From assembly GCA_025993875.1 (NCBI GenBank), contig JAMQHH010000011.1:1-40380 (forward strand): a DNA stretch of 40,380 bases, written 5' to 3'. Shown here piece after piece: positions 16,596 to 25,907 of this stretch. Position 1 is the stretch's first letter. Every line of letters begins with the position of its first letter. Origin of the DNA: Candidatus Dojkabacteria bacterium (GTDB lineage: Bacteria; Patescibacteriota; Dojkabacteria; J137). The translations under genes were made by a program, and so were the position numbers. The notes beneath the pieces are model-generated. The model did no database searches. It had not been told where the DNA came from and was given only the letters and a program-made list of their open reading frames with translations.

Positions 16596-18283
16596 GCTTA
16601 TCAACTAAAGAAATATCGGAAATATTAATAGACCATAGCTATATAGATACCAAATCTATAGAGGAAGCACAAGCTGAAGCTGACTCTTTAGGGGTGGATC
16701 TTATAAATTATCTTTTAGGAGAAAAGTTACTCACGACTCAACTTTTGGGCCAGGCTATTGCCGAACATTATAATTTAAAATATTTTGACCTTGGATCCAC
16801 TTCTAACGTTCCGCCAAGCGAGGTTATACTTAAACTTCCCGAATACATTGCTTCTAAGTATAAAATGCTTTTGGTAAAAGAGGAGAAGAGTTCTGTTACT
16901 ATTGCAATAGACGATCCGACAGCAATTCCAAGTGTAGAAAAAAGAGTAAATCAGCTCTTTGCCGGTAAAAAAGTTATTTATGTTTACTCGTTGCTTGAAG
17001 ATATTGAATCCATTTTGATCAGCTATAGAAAACCTCTACAAACAAGGTTAAAAAAAATAATTAAGTCAGCTGTCCATTTTGCGCCCGAAATTGTAAGTGA
17101 AATTATAGACGAGGCTCTTGAATTTAAAGCTTCGGACATTCACTTTGAACCGGCGGAAACAGGAGTAAGGTTAAGATTTAGAATTGATGGCATTCTAAAA
17201 GAGGTAACAACTGTTCCAAAAGAACTTTATGGAAATATTTTGAACCGTGTTAAAGTTTTAGCCAGATTGCGAATAGATGAACATTTTTCTTCCCAAGATG
17301 GTGCAATTAGAATGGAATACGACGATAAGTCTATTGACTTAAGAGTTTCTATTGTTCCAGTTTTAGATGGTGAAACTATCGTTATAAGAATTCTTTCAGT
17401 ATACATAAAGAATTTTACTCTAGAGGATCTTGGCGTTTCGAGTAGGGATAGAAAGATTTTAGAAAAATCTTACAAAAAACCTTTCGGAATGATTTTGGCA
17501 ACCGGTCCAACCGGATCGGGAAAAACTACAACCCTTTATTCAATTTTAAAAATATTGAATGCACCGGAAGTTAACATTACTACCATAGAAGATCCTGTTG
17601 AGTACAAAATTAGCGGAGTAAATCAAATTCAGGTAAATAACGAAACCAATCTTACATTTGCAAAAGGACTTAGATCGATAGTTAGGCAGGACCCAAATAT
17701 TATTTTGGTTGGAGAAATTAGGGATACGGAAACTGCCGAGATTGCAGTTAATGCAGCTTTAACAGGACATCTTTTACTTTCCACATTTCATGCCAACGAT
17801 GCTGCGACATCTATTCCAAGGCTTTTGGACATGAAAATTGAGCCATTTTTATTGGCAAGTACTTTAAACGTTGTAATTGCGCAAAGGTTAGCAAGAAGAG
17901 TTTGCCCACACTGCAAATACAGTATCGATTTTACAATGTCGGAACTTTCGGATTATATTAATAAACCATCTAATTATTTTGATACTAAAATAGCCACTTT
18001 GTATTCGGGAAAAGGGTGTGAAAGGTGCAATGGAACAGGTTATAAAGGAAGAATTGCTTTATACGAAATTATTTATGTAACTTCCGAAATGCAGGAGCTT
18101 ATTTTAAGTTCACCTTCGAGTAAAGAAGTGTGGGATCTAGCCTCTAAACAAGGTGCCAAGTCTTTTTTTGATGATGGAATAGAGAAAATAAAGCTGGGAC
18201 TTATATCGATCGAGGAACTAATAAGAGTTGCACCAATTAAACAAAGCAGTAAAGCAATATATGAAGAGGCAAAAGCGGAATAA
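16592..18283 (+). CDS. pilB: type IV pilus assembly ATPase PilB
   Basis: This cytoplasmic hexameric motor drives pilus extension. The 563-residue protein has an N-terminal GspE/MshEN-like domain (about 1-145). The ATPase domain has Walker A GPTGSGKT at 305-312, the Asp box near 330 (TTIEDPVEYK), the Walker B-like ILVGEIRD near 375 and the His box TGHLLLSTFHAND. A zinc-binding Cys4 element (CPHC and CERC) follows. It is complete and of normal length. It lies between the response regulator and pilC. Confidence 0.97.
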   Translation: MSLSTKEISEILIDHSYIDTKSIEEAQAEADSLGVDLINYLLGEKLLTTQLLGQAIAEHYNLKYFDLGSTSNVPPSEVILKLPEYIASKYKMLLVKEEKSSVTIAIDDPTAIPSVEKRVNQLFAGKKVIYVYSLLEDIESILISYRKPLQTRLKKIIKSAVHFAPEIVSEIIDEALEFKASDIHFEPAETGVRLRFRIDGILKEVTTVPKELYGNILNRVKVLARLRIDEHFSSQDGAIRMEYDDKSIDLRVSIVPVLDGETIVIRILSVYIKNFTLEDLGVSSRDRKILEKSYKKPFGMILATGPTGSGKTTTLYSILKILNAPEVNITTIEDPVEYKISGVNQIQVNNETNLTFAKGLRSIVRQDPNIILVGEIRDTETAEIAVNAALTGHLLLSTFHANDAATSIPRLLDMKIEPFLLASTLNVVIAQRLARRVCPHCKYSIDFTMSELSDYINKPSNYFDTKIATLYSGKGCERCNGTGYKGRIALYEIIYVTSEMQELILSSPSSKEVWDLASKQGAKSFFDDGIEKIKLGLISIEELIRVAPIKQSSKAIYEEAKAE

Positions 18284-19403
18284 AAAAAGAGTTAATCTTT
18301 CGTTTTTAACAGTTGAACTTAACACAAAAACTGAGAAAGAGTTTTTTTTTGAAAATCTTGCTCAGATGTTATCTTCGGGGATAAGTGTTGTTTCGGCACT
18401 CGAGGCTTTGTTAGAAGAGACCAGGAATAAATCTATTAATTTTCTAATCAGCGAGGTTAAAGAAGAGGTAGAAAATGGCCTGACATTGTGGAAATCGCTT
18501 GAAAAAAGAAAAGTTCTTCCATCACATCTTTTAACACTGGTAAGAGTTGGAGAAGAATCGGGAAATCTGGCAAAAAACCTTGCAATAGTTATAGAGCAGC
18601 AAAATAAAGACCGTGAATTTAGTTCTAAACTCCGTTCGGCAAGTTTATACCCTATTATTGTTTTAGTTTTACTGTCTGTTGTGGCATCGGCAGTGGCTTT
18701 ATTTATTTTGCCCCGCCTGGCATCGGTGTATTCCAGTTTAAAAGTAGAACTTCCATTTATCACTACATTGCTTATTGAGCTTGGAAGATTTTTAGAGTTA
18801 TATGGGTTTATAGCATTGCCGCTTTTTTTTATGTTTTTATTCCTTACGATTTATGTAATTTTCTTTAATAAAAAAACAAAAATTATTGGACAAAGAATTA
18901 TTTTTAAAATCAAGTTAACAAGAAATATTGTTACCGAAACAGAAATAGCAAGAATGGGATATCTTATGGGGACACTTTTAAAGAGTGGCTTTACAGCTGC
19001 GGATGCCTTACAACTGTTAGGTTCATCTACTTCTTTTTATATTTATAAAGAATTTTACAACTATTTATTTGACGCAATTCAAAATGGTTGGAGTTTTAAG
19101 CAGGCTTTTTTTGCTTTAAAAAAAATAAATAGAATTATCCCTCTATATCCAAGGCAGATGATTATATCGGGAGAACAAAGCGGCAAGCTTGCCGAATCGT
19201 TTATCAAAATAGGCGAGTTATTTGAGCAAAAAAACGAGGAAACCTCAAAAAATATAGGAGCAATTATTGAACCTATACTACTTATTATAATATGGCTTGG
19301 AGTAGCAGCAATAGCTTTAGCAGTAATTTTGCCAATTTATAGTCTGATTGGGGATCTCACTAATATCTCGTCGGGGCAAACTACTGTAGAAAGCAACAAA
19401 TAA
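18261..19403 (+). CDS. pilC: type IV pilus inner-membrane platform PilC
   Basis: PilC couples the motor to the pilin pool in the membrane. The 380-residue protein has two GspF domains: residues about 25-145 (FFENLAQMLSSGISVVSALEAL, then VRVGEESGNLAKNL) and about 225-350 (ARMGYLMGTLLKSGFTAADAL, then MIISGEQSGKLAESF). Three membrane segments are visible. I take the ATG at 18261; a TTG at 18228 is also in frame but would overlap pilB by 56 bases instead of 23. Confidence 0.95.
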   Translation: MKRQKRNKKRVNLSFLTVELNTKTEKEFFFENLAQMLSSGISVVSALEALLEETRNKSINFLISEVKEEVENGLTLWKSLEKRKVLPSHLLTLVRVGEESGNLAKNLAIVIEQQNKDREFSSKLRSASLYPIIVLVLLSVVASAVALFILPRLASVYSSLKVELPFITTLLIELGRFLELYGFIALPLFFMFLFLTIYVIFFNKKTKIIGQRIIFKIKLTRNIVTETEIARMGYLMGTLLKSGFTAADALQLLGSSTSFYIYKEFYNYLFDAIQNGWSFKQAFFALKKINRIIPLYPRQMIISGEQSGKLAESFIKIGELFEQKNEETSKNIGAIIEPILLIIIWLGVAAIALAVILPIYSLIGDLTNISSGQTTVESNK

Positions 19404-19421
19404 GTTTAGTTGTATTGATAA

Positions 19422-19877
19422 ATGAAAAAAGGACATCTTTATAAAAAAAAACTTAGAGCTTTTACCATTTTTGAAGTTCTGTTGGCTCTTGCCCTTTTTG
19501 CGGGGTTAATAACCATCTCTTTTCCTGTAATGCTATCTTTTGAATATCGAAATGACTTAGCTGTATCACGAGATTATGCAGTAAGTGCAATAAGGTTAGC
19601 ACAGATTAATGCTCAAAGTGTTTTAGAAGATACAACCTGGGGCGTACGTATAAACACAGGGCTTATTACCGTTTTTGGTGGGCCATCCTATGCAGGTAGA
19701 AATCCGGCGTTGGATATTACATATCCAATTAATACAACTATCGGAATATCGGGAGTAGGCGAGATTTTATTTTCTAAAGTAAGTGGAAACACAACTAACA
19801 CAGGAACTACAACTTTTTCGAAGGAGGGTAATAATTTTTCTATTACAATAAATGATAAAGGCAATATATCGTACTAA
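19422..19877 (+). CDS. prepilin-like protein (GspH/FimT-like)
   Basis: The 151-residue protein has a basic leader and then FTIFEVLLALALFAGLITI, with Glu at +5 of the presumed mature chain. The residue before the cleavage point is Ala (LRA/FTIFE) rather than the usual Gly. The remainder is beta-rich with Gly, Thr and Asn, like minor pseudopilins. It is the first of four consecutive pilin-like genes after pilC and overlaps the next by 26 bases. Confidence 0.85.
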   Translation: MKKGHLYKKKLRAFTIFEVLLALALFAGLITISFPVMLSFEYRNDLAVSRDYAVSAIRLAQINAQSVLEDTTWGVRINTGLITVFGGPSYAGRNPALDITYPINTTIGISGVGEILFSKVSGNTTNTGTTTFSKEGNNFSITINDKGNISY

Positions 19878-21258
19878 AAAAAAGGGCTCAGCCACAGTCG
19901 AGGCAATTCTGGCAATATCTTTGTTTGCATTAATTATTACAGGGGTAATTGGAGCTTTTTTGTACAGTGTGCAAAGTAATTATGCGGCAAGTGTTGTAAA
20001 TCAGGCCAGTTTTCTTGTTGACCAGGGATTTTCTGCAACAAAAAGTATTAAAGATACTAGCTTTGCCTCATTGGTAAATGGTACTTATGGGTTGAGCAGT
20101 GGAGGTTCTAGTTGGAGTTTTTCGGGAAGCTCCGATACTTCGGGAATTTTTACAAGAACTGTGTCAATTTCTACAGTTGATGTGCTAACAAAACAAATTA
20201 CGGTAACGGTTTCCTGGCCTCCGCAATTTACAGGGGTAAGCAATATTTCGCAATCAATGTATTTAACTAACTGGGATAGATTTGTCGCAGTTCTGGGTAA
20301 CTGGGCAATTCCATCTACTCAAAGCTCCGTTAATGTTGCTGGATCTGTTACTATAGTTGGGCTAAGATATGTTGGCAACTACGCTTTTGCAATAACCAGT
20401 TCCGGTTCTAATAATTTTATTGTGTTTGATGTAACAAACCTTGCTTCACCCGTTCAGGTTACAACTCTCTCTCTTCCCGGAACTCTAAATTATATTTCAA
20501 TAGCGGGGAATTTTGCTTATGTTACCAGTTCGTCTAACTCTCAGGAACTAAGCATTGTAGATATTTCTAACCCTCTTTCACCTGTATCTACTCCGTTAAA
20601 CTTAAGCGGAAATGATGATGCAAGGAATTCGTATATTGACCAAAGCAATAACAGGCTGTACGTTATAAGATCTAACAGTTCCAATCCCGAACTCAGTGTT
20701 TTTAGTACTTCGGCGGCACCCTCATTAGTTTCACTTGGCGATTACAACACTACCGACACACTAAACGAGATTTCGGTGCAAGGAAATTACGCTTTTGTGG
20801 CCTCAACCAATAACAGTAGAGAAATACAAATTTTGAATGTAACTAATCCTGCTTCGATATCCTTATCTGGAACTTTAAACCTCTCAGGGAATACCGATGG
20901 TGTAAGATCTCGCGCTTTTGGCGGAAACAGATTAATCATTACAAGAAGCGACGGTTCTACCCTGCTATATAATTCAACTAATCCTTTATCAATATCATTA
21001 ATATCAACTTACTCTGCAGGAGGTGCTGTAAACGATCTTTCTTTAGGAAATTCGAACCAATATATTTTTATGGCCACCTCAAATTCGGCAAGAGAGTTTC
21101 AAGTTGTAAATATAACAACCGAGGCTTCTCCTGTTTTGCTTGGAAGTCTAAATCTTTCTGGAAACCTTAACGGTCTAGAGTACGATGCAGCTGATGATCG
21201 TGTGTATACAGGTGGATCTAGCGCCAATCCGGAATTTTTAATTTTAAGGCCAAATTAA
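19852..21258 (+). CDS. prepilin fused to LVIVD-type beta-propeller
   Basis: The 468-residue protein opens with a prepilin-like leader: GSATVEAILAISLFALIITGVIG, with Gly12 as the presumed cleavage residue and Glu at +5. After a pilin-like stalk (to about 130) comes a domain of about 300 residues built from repeats of the type GNYAFV, then L.I.DV.NP.SP, then GTLNLSGN. This resembles LVIVD repeats, which fold as beta-propellers. It would be a pilus-displayed propeller, perhaps a tip or minor adhesin; that role is inference. Confidence 0.82.
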   Translation: MIKAIYRTKKKGSATVEAILAISLFALIITGVIGAFLYSVQSNYAASVVNQASFLVDQGFSATKSIKDTSFASLVNGTYGLSSGGSSWSFSGSSDTSGIFTRTVSISTVDVLTKQITVTVSWPPQFTGVSNISQSMYLTNWDRFVAVLGNWAIPSTQSSVNVAGSVTIVGLRYVGNYAFAITSSGSNNFIVFDVTNLASPVQVTTLSLPGTLNYISIAGNFAYVTSSSNSQELSIVDISNPLSPVSTPLNLSGNDDARNSYIDQSNNRLYVIRSNSSNPELSVFSTSAAPSLVSLGDYNTTDTLNEISVQGNYAFVASTNNSREIQILNVTNPASISLSGTLNLSGNTDGVRSRAFGGNRLIITRSDGSTLLYNSTNPLSISLISTYSAGGAVNDLSLGNSNQYIFMATSNSAREFQVVNITTEASPVLLGSLNLSGNLNGLEYDAADDRVYTGGSSANPEFLILRPN

Positions 21259-21259
21259 A

Positions 21260-21745
21260 ATGAAACTAAAAGGGTTTACATTAATTGAAATTGTTCTATA
21301 CATTGGACTTGCTAGCCTTGTGTTTTTATCTATCTCTTCACTTTTTAGCACCCTTTTACAAAGTAACTTAAAATCACGTGCTATTTCGGAAGTAGAAAGT
21401 AACGCCGTACAAATAATACAGCAAATAACTCAAACTGTTAGAAATGCTACCGGTATTAATTCTCCTGGCACAGGCAGCAGCGCTCCTGCTCTCTCTGTTT
21501 CTGTTCCAACAGGATCTTTAAGCCCAACTGTATTCGACCTATCTGCAGGTACTATACGTATGCAAGAAGGAGTAAATCCGATAAGTAATTTATCATCTAA
21601 TGTTGTTACAGTGTCGGCTTTAAGCTTTAAAAATTTATCGGGTAACTCGGTTCAGTTTAGTTTTATTATTTCGCGTAACAATCCTGAAGGAAGAGCAGAA
21701 TTAAATTATACACAAACATATAATGGTGCGGCAACAATACGGTAA
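21260..21745 (+). CDS. prepilin-like protein (PilW/PulJ-like)
   Basis: The 161-residue protein has the cleanest prepilin signature in the window: MKLKG/FTLIEIVLYIGLASLVFLSI, with Gly at -1 and Glu at +5. The mature part has a pilin helix continuing to about 70 and a Ser/Gly-rich beta domain. It starts one base after the propeller gene ends and overlaps the next gene by 23 bases. A minor pilin is likely. Confidence 0.87.
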   Translation: MKLKGFTLIEIVLYIGLASLVFLSISSLFSTLLQSNLKSRAISEVESNAVQIIQQITQTVRNATGINSPGTGSSAPALSVSVPTGSLSPTVFDLSAGTIRMQEGVNPISNLSSNVVTVSALSFKNLSGNSVQFSFIISRNNPEGRAELNYTQTYNGAATIR

Positions 21746-22130
21746 AAAAAATGGTTTTGTAACCCTAACGGCAGTTTTAGTGCTTGGACTTGTGGCTCTT
21801 ATAACTGTTAGTGGTTCATTACTCACTTCAAACGATAATTTCAGTAAAAATAAAACGTTGCGAATCTCAATTGCTGCAAGGCACCTAGCAGAATCTTGTG
21901 CAGAGATAGCATTAAACACATTAAAAAGTAATGTAGCTTATACCGGGAACGAAAACATGGTTCTTCCTTTTGGCACATGTTCAATTTTAACTATCTCGGG
22001 GAGCGGAAACAATAACCGGGTGCTGCAAACAAGAGCAACAATTAGTAACATTACACGAGAGTTACAAATCGATATTCAAACAATTAACCCTAATACCATT
22101 ATTACTGCCTGGCAGGAACTAGATATTTAA
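21723..22130 (+). CDS. PilX-like minor pilin candidate
   Basis: The 135-residue protein has the basic start KKNGFVTLTAVLVLGLVALIT and the AARHLAESCAEIALNTLK segment. This fits the PilX-type minor pilins, which often lack the +5 Glu, as here. Two Cys (AESCAE, FGTCS) could pair. It lies between the PilW-like gene and the sensor kinase with minimal spacing. The assignment is based on position and overall shape. Confidence 0.7.
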   Translation: MVRQQYGKKNGFVTLTAVLVLGLVALITVSGSLLTSNDNFSKNKTLRISIAARHLAESCAEIALNTLKSNVAYTGNENMVLPFGTCSILTISGSGNNNRVLQTRATISNITRELQIDIQTINPNTIITAWQELDI

Positions 22131-22133
22131 CAG

Positions 22134-24560
22134 ATGTTGCAAAAAATTTTTAAACCAAAATTTTTAAGCCTTAAATACAAAATTGCTCTTTCTTTCGGAT
22201 TGTTTTTATTTATTTCGGCAATTTTTTCCAACTTTCTCTTTTTTTTTCTTATTAAAAACAGCTATATAAACACCTATATGGCAGAACTTGCTTCCCGCAG
22301 CTTTATTTTTTCGCAACTGGTAGAAACGGAACTAAAAACTCCAAGTAGCTTATCCATAGAAGAAATATCACAAAAAATACTCGCTAATATCAATACACCC
22401 GGAGCTATATATTTACTTGATAATAATCGAACTTATCCTGAAAATAAGGAAGCTGTTTTAAGTAATCCATTTAAACAATGTAAGTCTTTACAAAATTTAA
22501 ATGAGCAAGAAAATAAATCCGGAATTATTACGGCAAAGGGAGAGGAAAACGGATATCTTTACGGTTACAGCTTTAATCTCTTTAATAAAATTTGCATAAT
22601 AGTAGCTCTACCAAACAGTATACCTGTTGAAAGAGTATATCCTTTATACACAGTTATTTTAGTGGCCAATACCTTTTTGTTTTTTGTTTTAACTTTTCTT
22701 TCTTACATAGTTGGTAAAAGAGTTATAAGGCCTATTATAAAACTTTCGGATGTTGCCAAACTAATTAGGAAAGGTAATATAAAGTTTAAAGTTCCTATCG
22801 ATACAAATGATGAAATTGAAGTACTCGCAGATACTCTCGACTTGGTAACCAAAAGGCTTCAGGATACTTACGAAAATCTAGATTTGCAAATAAAGGAAAA
22901 AACAAAAGAGATAGAGAACAAACTTATCACTATCGGAAAATCAAATGAAGAGCTTGATCGCTCCAAAAAAGCTGTGTTGAATATTTTAGAAGATGTGGAA
23001 AATAAAAATAAAGAGCTTGAAAATACAAAAAAAGCATTAACTCTAGCAATAAAAGATGCTACCGAAAAAAAAGAAGAGGCGGAAAATAAAGCTTTAGAAC
23101 TAAAAAAATTTCAACAGGCTGTCGAAAGTTCTAGAGACCAGATTGTAATTACCGATCCAGACGGCATTGTAATTTATGCTAATCCCGCTCTGGAAATAAT
23201 TACAGGATTTTCGGTTAAAGAAACTTTAGGTAAAAAGGCAGGTAACAAAGAGCTGTGGGGAGGATTGATGCCCAAGGAATTCTACCAAAATTTGTGGAAA
23301 ACAGTAAAAGTAAATAAACAGACATTTACAGGGGAGATTATTAATAAAAGAAAAAATGGTGAAAGGTATAGCTCTTTGGCAAGTATATCGCCTATATTAG
23401 ACTCGCAAGATAATGTCGTTGCATTTGTGGCTTCCGAAAGAGATATTTCCGATACAAAAAAGAAAGAGGAAGCCCTTGCTAAGCTGGCTTCTATTGTAGA
23501 AAATTCGAGCGAAGCAATAATAAGTATTACCCTGGATAAAAAGATAGTAAGCTGGAATCAGGGTGCTGAAAAACTTTTTGGGTACAGCGCAAAGGAAAAA
23601 CTTGGAAGATACTGCGGAGTACTGTTTACTGCTAGCGAGGCAGAAAAATTATTATTTGAAAAGTTGGTAAAAGGAGCAACGATAAAAGGATACAAAGGAG
23701 AAAGAACTACTAAATCGGGAAAGAAAATTGAGGTTTCAATTAACTACTCTCCCATCAAAGATGGTTTTGGAAATATTACAGCAATCGGAGCAATTATTAG
23801 AGATATAACGCGAGAGGCTGAAATTGATAAAGCAAAGACTGAATTCGTTTCACTTGCATCTCACCAGCTTAGAACCCCGCTATCGGCAATAAAATGGTAT
23901 ACAGAGATGCTAGTCGATTCTTCAGCAAATAACCTTTCCAATGAGCAAAAGGAATTTATAAAACAAATAGAGGAAAGCAGTTCAAGAATGGTTTCGTTAG
24001 TGAATGCATTACTTAACGTTTCCAGAATTGATATGGGAACATTTTCAATAAACCCCGAAAAGATCAATATTTTTTTAATCTGTGATAGTGTTATCGGCGA
24101 ACTAAAACCCGATATTGTTAGGAAAAAAATTACTATAAGTAAAGCTTATTTTACTGATGAACTAGTTATGAATCTTGACCCCGATCTGATAAGAATAATT
24201 TTTCAAAATCTTATATCTAATGCAGTTAAATATTCCCCCGATAACAGTAAAATAGTTGTTACAATTAACAAGGAAAAGAATGATTTACTTATCTCTGTAG
24301 CAGATAATGGTTACGGAATACCCGAAGCACAAAAAGAAAAGATATTTGATAAATTGTTTAGAGCAGATAACGTAGTAGGTAAAGATGTAGAGGGTACAGG
24401 TTTAGGTCTTTATATTGTAAAATCTATAATAGAACAATCGGGAGGAAAAATTTGGTTTGAATCCGAAATTGATAAAGGATCAACTTTTTATGTAACTATT
24501 CCAATTACCGGAATGTTAAAAAAGCCTGGAGAAAGAAGATTATCAGTTACAACGAGTTAA
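22134..24560 (+). CDS. PAS-containing sensor histidine kinase
   Basis: The 808-residue membrane kinase has transmembrane segments at about 17-40 and 170-193 flanking an extracytoplasmic sensor of about 130 residues. A HAMP domain (about 194-245) and a long coiled coil (about 245-330) follow. Two PAS domains follow (about 333-450 and 455-570), then HisKA with H577 in SLASHQLRTPLSAIKW. The HATPase domain has the N box (NLISNAVKYSPDN), G1 (ADNGYGIP) and G2 (GTGLGLYIVKS) motifs. It starts 3 bases after the last pilin-like gene, so it belongs to the pilus operon whose first gene is the response regulator. Confidence 0.95.
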   Translation: MLQKIFKPKFLSLKYKIALSFGLFLFISAIFSNFLFFFLIKNSYINTYMAELASRSFIFSQLVETELKTPSSLSIEEISQKILANINTPGAIYLLDNNRTYPENKEAVLSNPFKQCKSLQNLNEQENKSGIITAKGEENGYLYGYSFNLFNKICIIVALPNSIPVERVYPLYTVILVANTFLFFVLTFLSYIVGKRVIRPIIKLSDVAKLIRKGNIKFKVPIDTNDEIEVLADTLDLVTKRLQDTYENLDLQIKEKTKEIENKLITIGKSNEELDRSKKAVLNILEDVENKNKELENTKKALTLAIKDATEKKEEAENKALELKKFQQAVESSRDQIVITDPDGIVIYANPALEIITGFSVKETLGKKAGNKELWGGLMPKEFYQNLWKTVKVNKQTFTGEIINKRKNGERYSSLASISPILDSQDNVVAFVASERDISDTKKKEEALAKLASIVENSSEAIISITLDKKIVSWNQGAEKLFGYSAKEKLGRYCGVLFTASEAEKLLFEKLVKGATIKGYKGERTTKSGKKIEVSINYSPIKDGFGNITAIGAIIRDITREAEIDKAKTEFVSLASHQLRTPLSAIKWYTEMLVDSSANNLSNEQKEFIKQIEESSSRMVSLVNALLNVSRIDMGTFSINPEKINIFLICDSVIGELKPDIVRKKITISKAYFTDELVMNLDPDLIRIIFQNLISNAVKYSPDNSKIVVTINKEKNDLLISVADNGYGIPEAQKEKIFDKLFRADNVVGKDVEGTGLGLYIVKSIIEQSGGKIWFESEIDKGSTFYVTIPITGMLKKPGERRLSVTTS

Positions 24561-24578
24561 TTATTTATTATTACTTTT

Positions 24579-24872
24579 ATGTTTATATTTATATCTCTCT
24601 TTTTTACAATTCTTAGATCGGTTGCAGTACCTGCAATCGCTATTTTACTTTTAAGGTCGAGTTTTTTGGGCGAACAGGGATCCACTTTAGCAGTAACAAT
24701 CTCTCTTACTGTTGTCAATTTTTTTCTAATCTTATGGCAGGTTATAAAAATTATCCCCAATATTGTTCTTTTAAGAGCAGCCCATTTAGTTAAACTTTTA
24801 ATCGAGATTGCAATAGAAATTGTATCAGTATTAGGATTTTGGATATATTTTTTGGGGCTGCAACCGGTATAA
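24579..24872 (+). CDS. small hydrophobic membrane protein
   Basis: This 97-residue protein is almost wholly hydrophobic, with about three membrane segments (residues 2-24, 36-58 and 70-92). It starts 18 bases after the kinase and could be the last gene of that operon. No family was recognised. A charged segment (IKIIPNIVLLRAAHL) lies between the second and third helices. Small size and lack of a motif keep confidence moderate. Confidence 0.55.
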   Translation: MFIFISLFFTILRSVAVPAIAILLLRSSFLGEQGSTLAVTISLTVVNFFLILWQVIKIIPNIVLLRAAHLVKLLIEIAIEIVSVLGFWIYFLGLQPV

Positions 24873-24881
24873 TGATATAAT
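24873..24881 (+). promoter_or_regulatory. putative extended -10 before the YhaM-like gene
   Basis: TGATATAAT is a perfect extended -10 (TG, one base, TATAAT), about 39 bases ahead of the ATG at 24920. A second TATAAT lies 8 bases upstream. No good -35 is visible at 17 bases. It sits at the very end of the small membrane protein gene. Confidence 0.4.
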
Positions 24882-24919
24882 TTTTTTCTAAACCTTTAAT
24901 GTTAACAATTCTTTAGGAT

Positions 24920-25903
24920 ATGAAAAATCTCTATGTGTGTGATCTACAAAAAAGTCAGGTATTTGAAAATGAGACCTTTGTTATTTTTGAATCAGAAAGG
25001 TTACAGGATAAAAACGGAAACCCCTACTACTCTCTTGTTGTTGGAGATAAAACTGGAAGACTTCCGGCCAAAATCTGGGGAGAAAAAAAAGAAGAAATTG
25101 AGTTAAAAAGCCTTAAGCCGGGAAGTGTTGCCGAAATCTCCGCAAAAGTAGAGGAATTTAAAGGAAAACTTCAACTTAATATTTTGTCTTTAAGAGGTGT
25201 AAACGAAGGAATATTGGAAGAATATCTTGAACAAAGCAAATATAATTCGGAAAAAATGATGTCGGAGCTTTTGGAAGTGATAGAAAAAATTAAAGATAAA
25301 GATATAAAAAAAGTTCTTAAAAAAATTTTTTCTGATAAAGAGATCGCGCGTAAGTTTAAATACTGGCCGGCAGCTGTTTCTGTCCACCACGATTTTAGAT
25401 CGGGCTTACTGCAGCATGTGTTAGAAATGCTTGAAATCTCTTTTGGATTAAAAAAATATTATCCCGAAATTAACTACGATATTTTAACAGCGGGAATAAT
25501 TTTACACGATCTAGGTAAAATCTATGAACTAGATGCAACAGGCATAGTAGCCAGTTTTACTAAAGAAGGCACGCTTATTGGACATATTTCGAAGGGAGCA
25601 CTTGTTTTCCATGATTTTGCCAAAGATCATTTACCCGAAAACACTTACTTGCATATTTTACATTTAATACTATCTCACCACGGAGTACTAATGTATGGGA
25701 GCCCTGTAGTTCCATCCTCTATAGAAGCGGTAATGCTATCCTTAATTGATAATCTTTCAGCAAAATCTCGCATTGCCGAAAAAGCCAAAAGCAAAATAGC
25801 TAAAGGAATGGAATTTAGCCCAAATATTTCTTGGCTGGAAAACGCCAAAATTTGGAACGGAGGAGAATCTCAGGATTTTTCGGATCAAATAAGTTTTACA
25901 TAA
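24920..25903 (+). CDS. yhaM: YhaM-like 3'-5' exoribonuclease (OB + HD domains)
   Basis: The 327-residue protein has an N-terminal OB-fold (about 10-95, with the GRLPAKIWG strand) and an HD phosphohydrolase-type domain. The metal motifs are HHDFRSGLLQHVLEM (about 155-169), ILHDLGKIYEL (about 194-204), HISKGALVFHD and LSHHG. This order is that of YhaM/Cbf1 exonucleases of about 314 residues, which trim RNA and nicked DNA ends. AGGAT lies just before the ATG. The next gene, an RNA-processing family protein, follows after 4 bases. Confidence 0.9.
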   Translation: MKNLYVCDLQKSQVFENETFVIFESERLQDKNGNPYYSLVVGDKTGRLPAKIWGEKKEEIELKSLKPGSVAEISAKVEEFKGKLQLNILSLRGVNEGILEEYLEQSKYNSEKMMSELLEVIEKIKDKDIKKVLKKIFSDKEIARKFKYWPAAVSVHHDFRSGLLQHVLEMLEISFGLKKYYPEINYDILTAGIILHDLGKIYELDATGIVASFTKEGTLIGHISKGALVFHDFAKDHLPENTYLHILHLILSHHGVLMYGSPVVPSSIEAVMLSLIDNLSAKSRIAEKAKSKIAKGMEFSPNISWLENAKIWNGGESQDFSDQISFT

Positions 25904-25907
25904 ACAG

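Noticed and set aside
18362-18763. Open frame of 133 codons on the minus strand inside pilC
   Set aside because: Antisense shadow of the conserved first GspF domain; no start signal and no homologous pattern.
20300-21250. DNA tandem repeat or CRISPR-like array
   Set aside because: The periodicity is at the protein level (propeller repeats); the DNA copies are diverged and there are no spacers.
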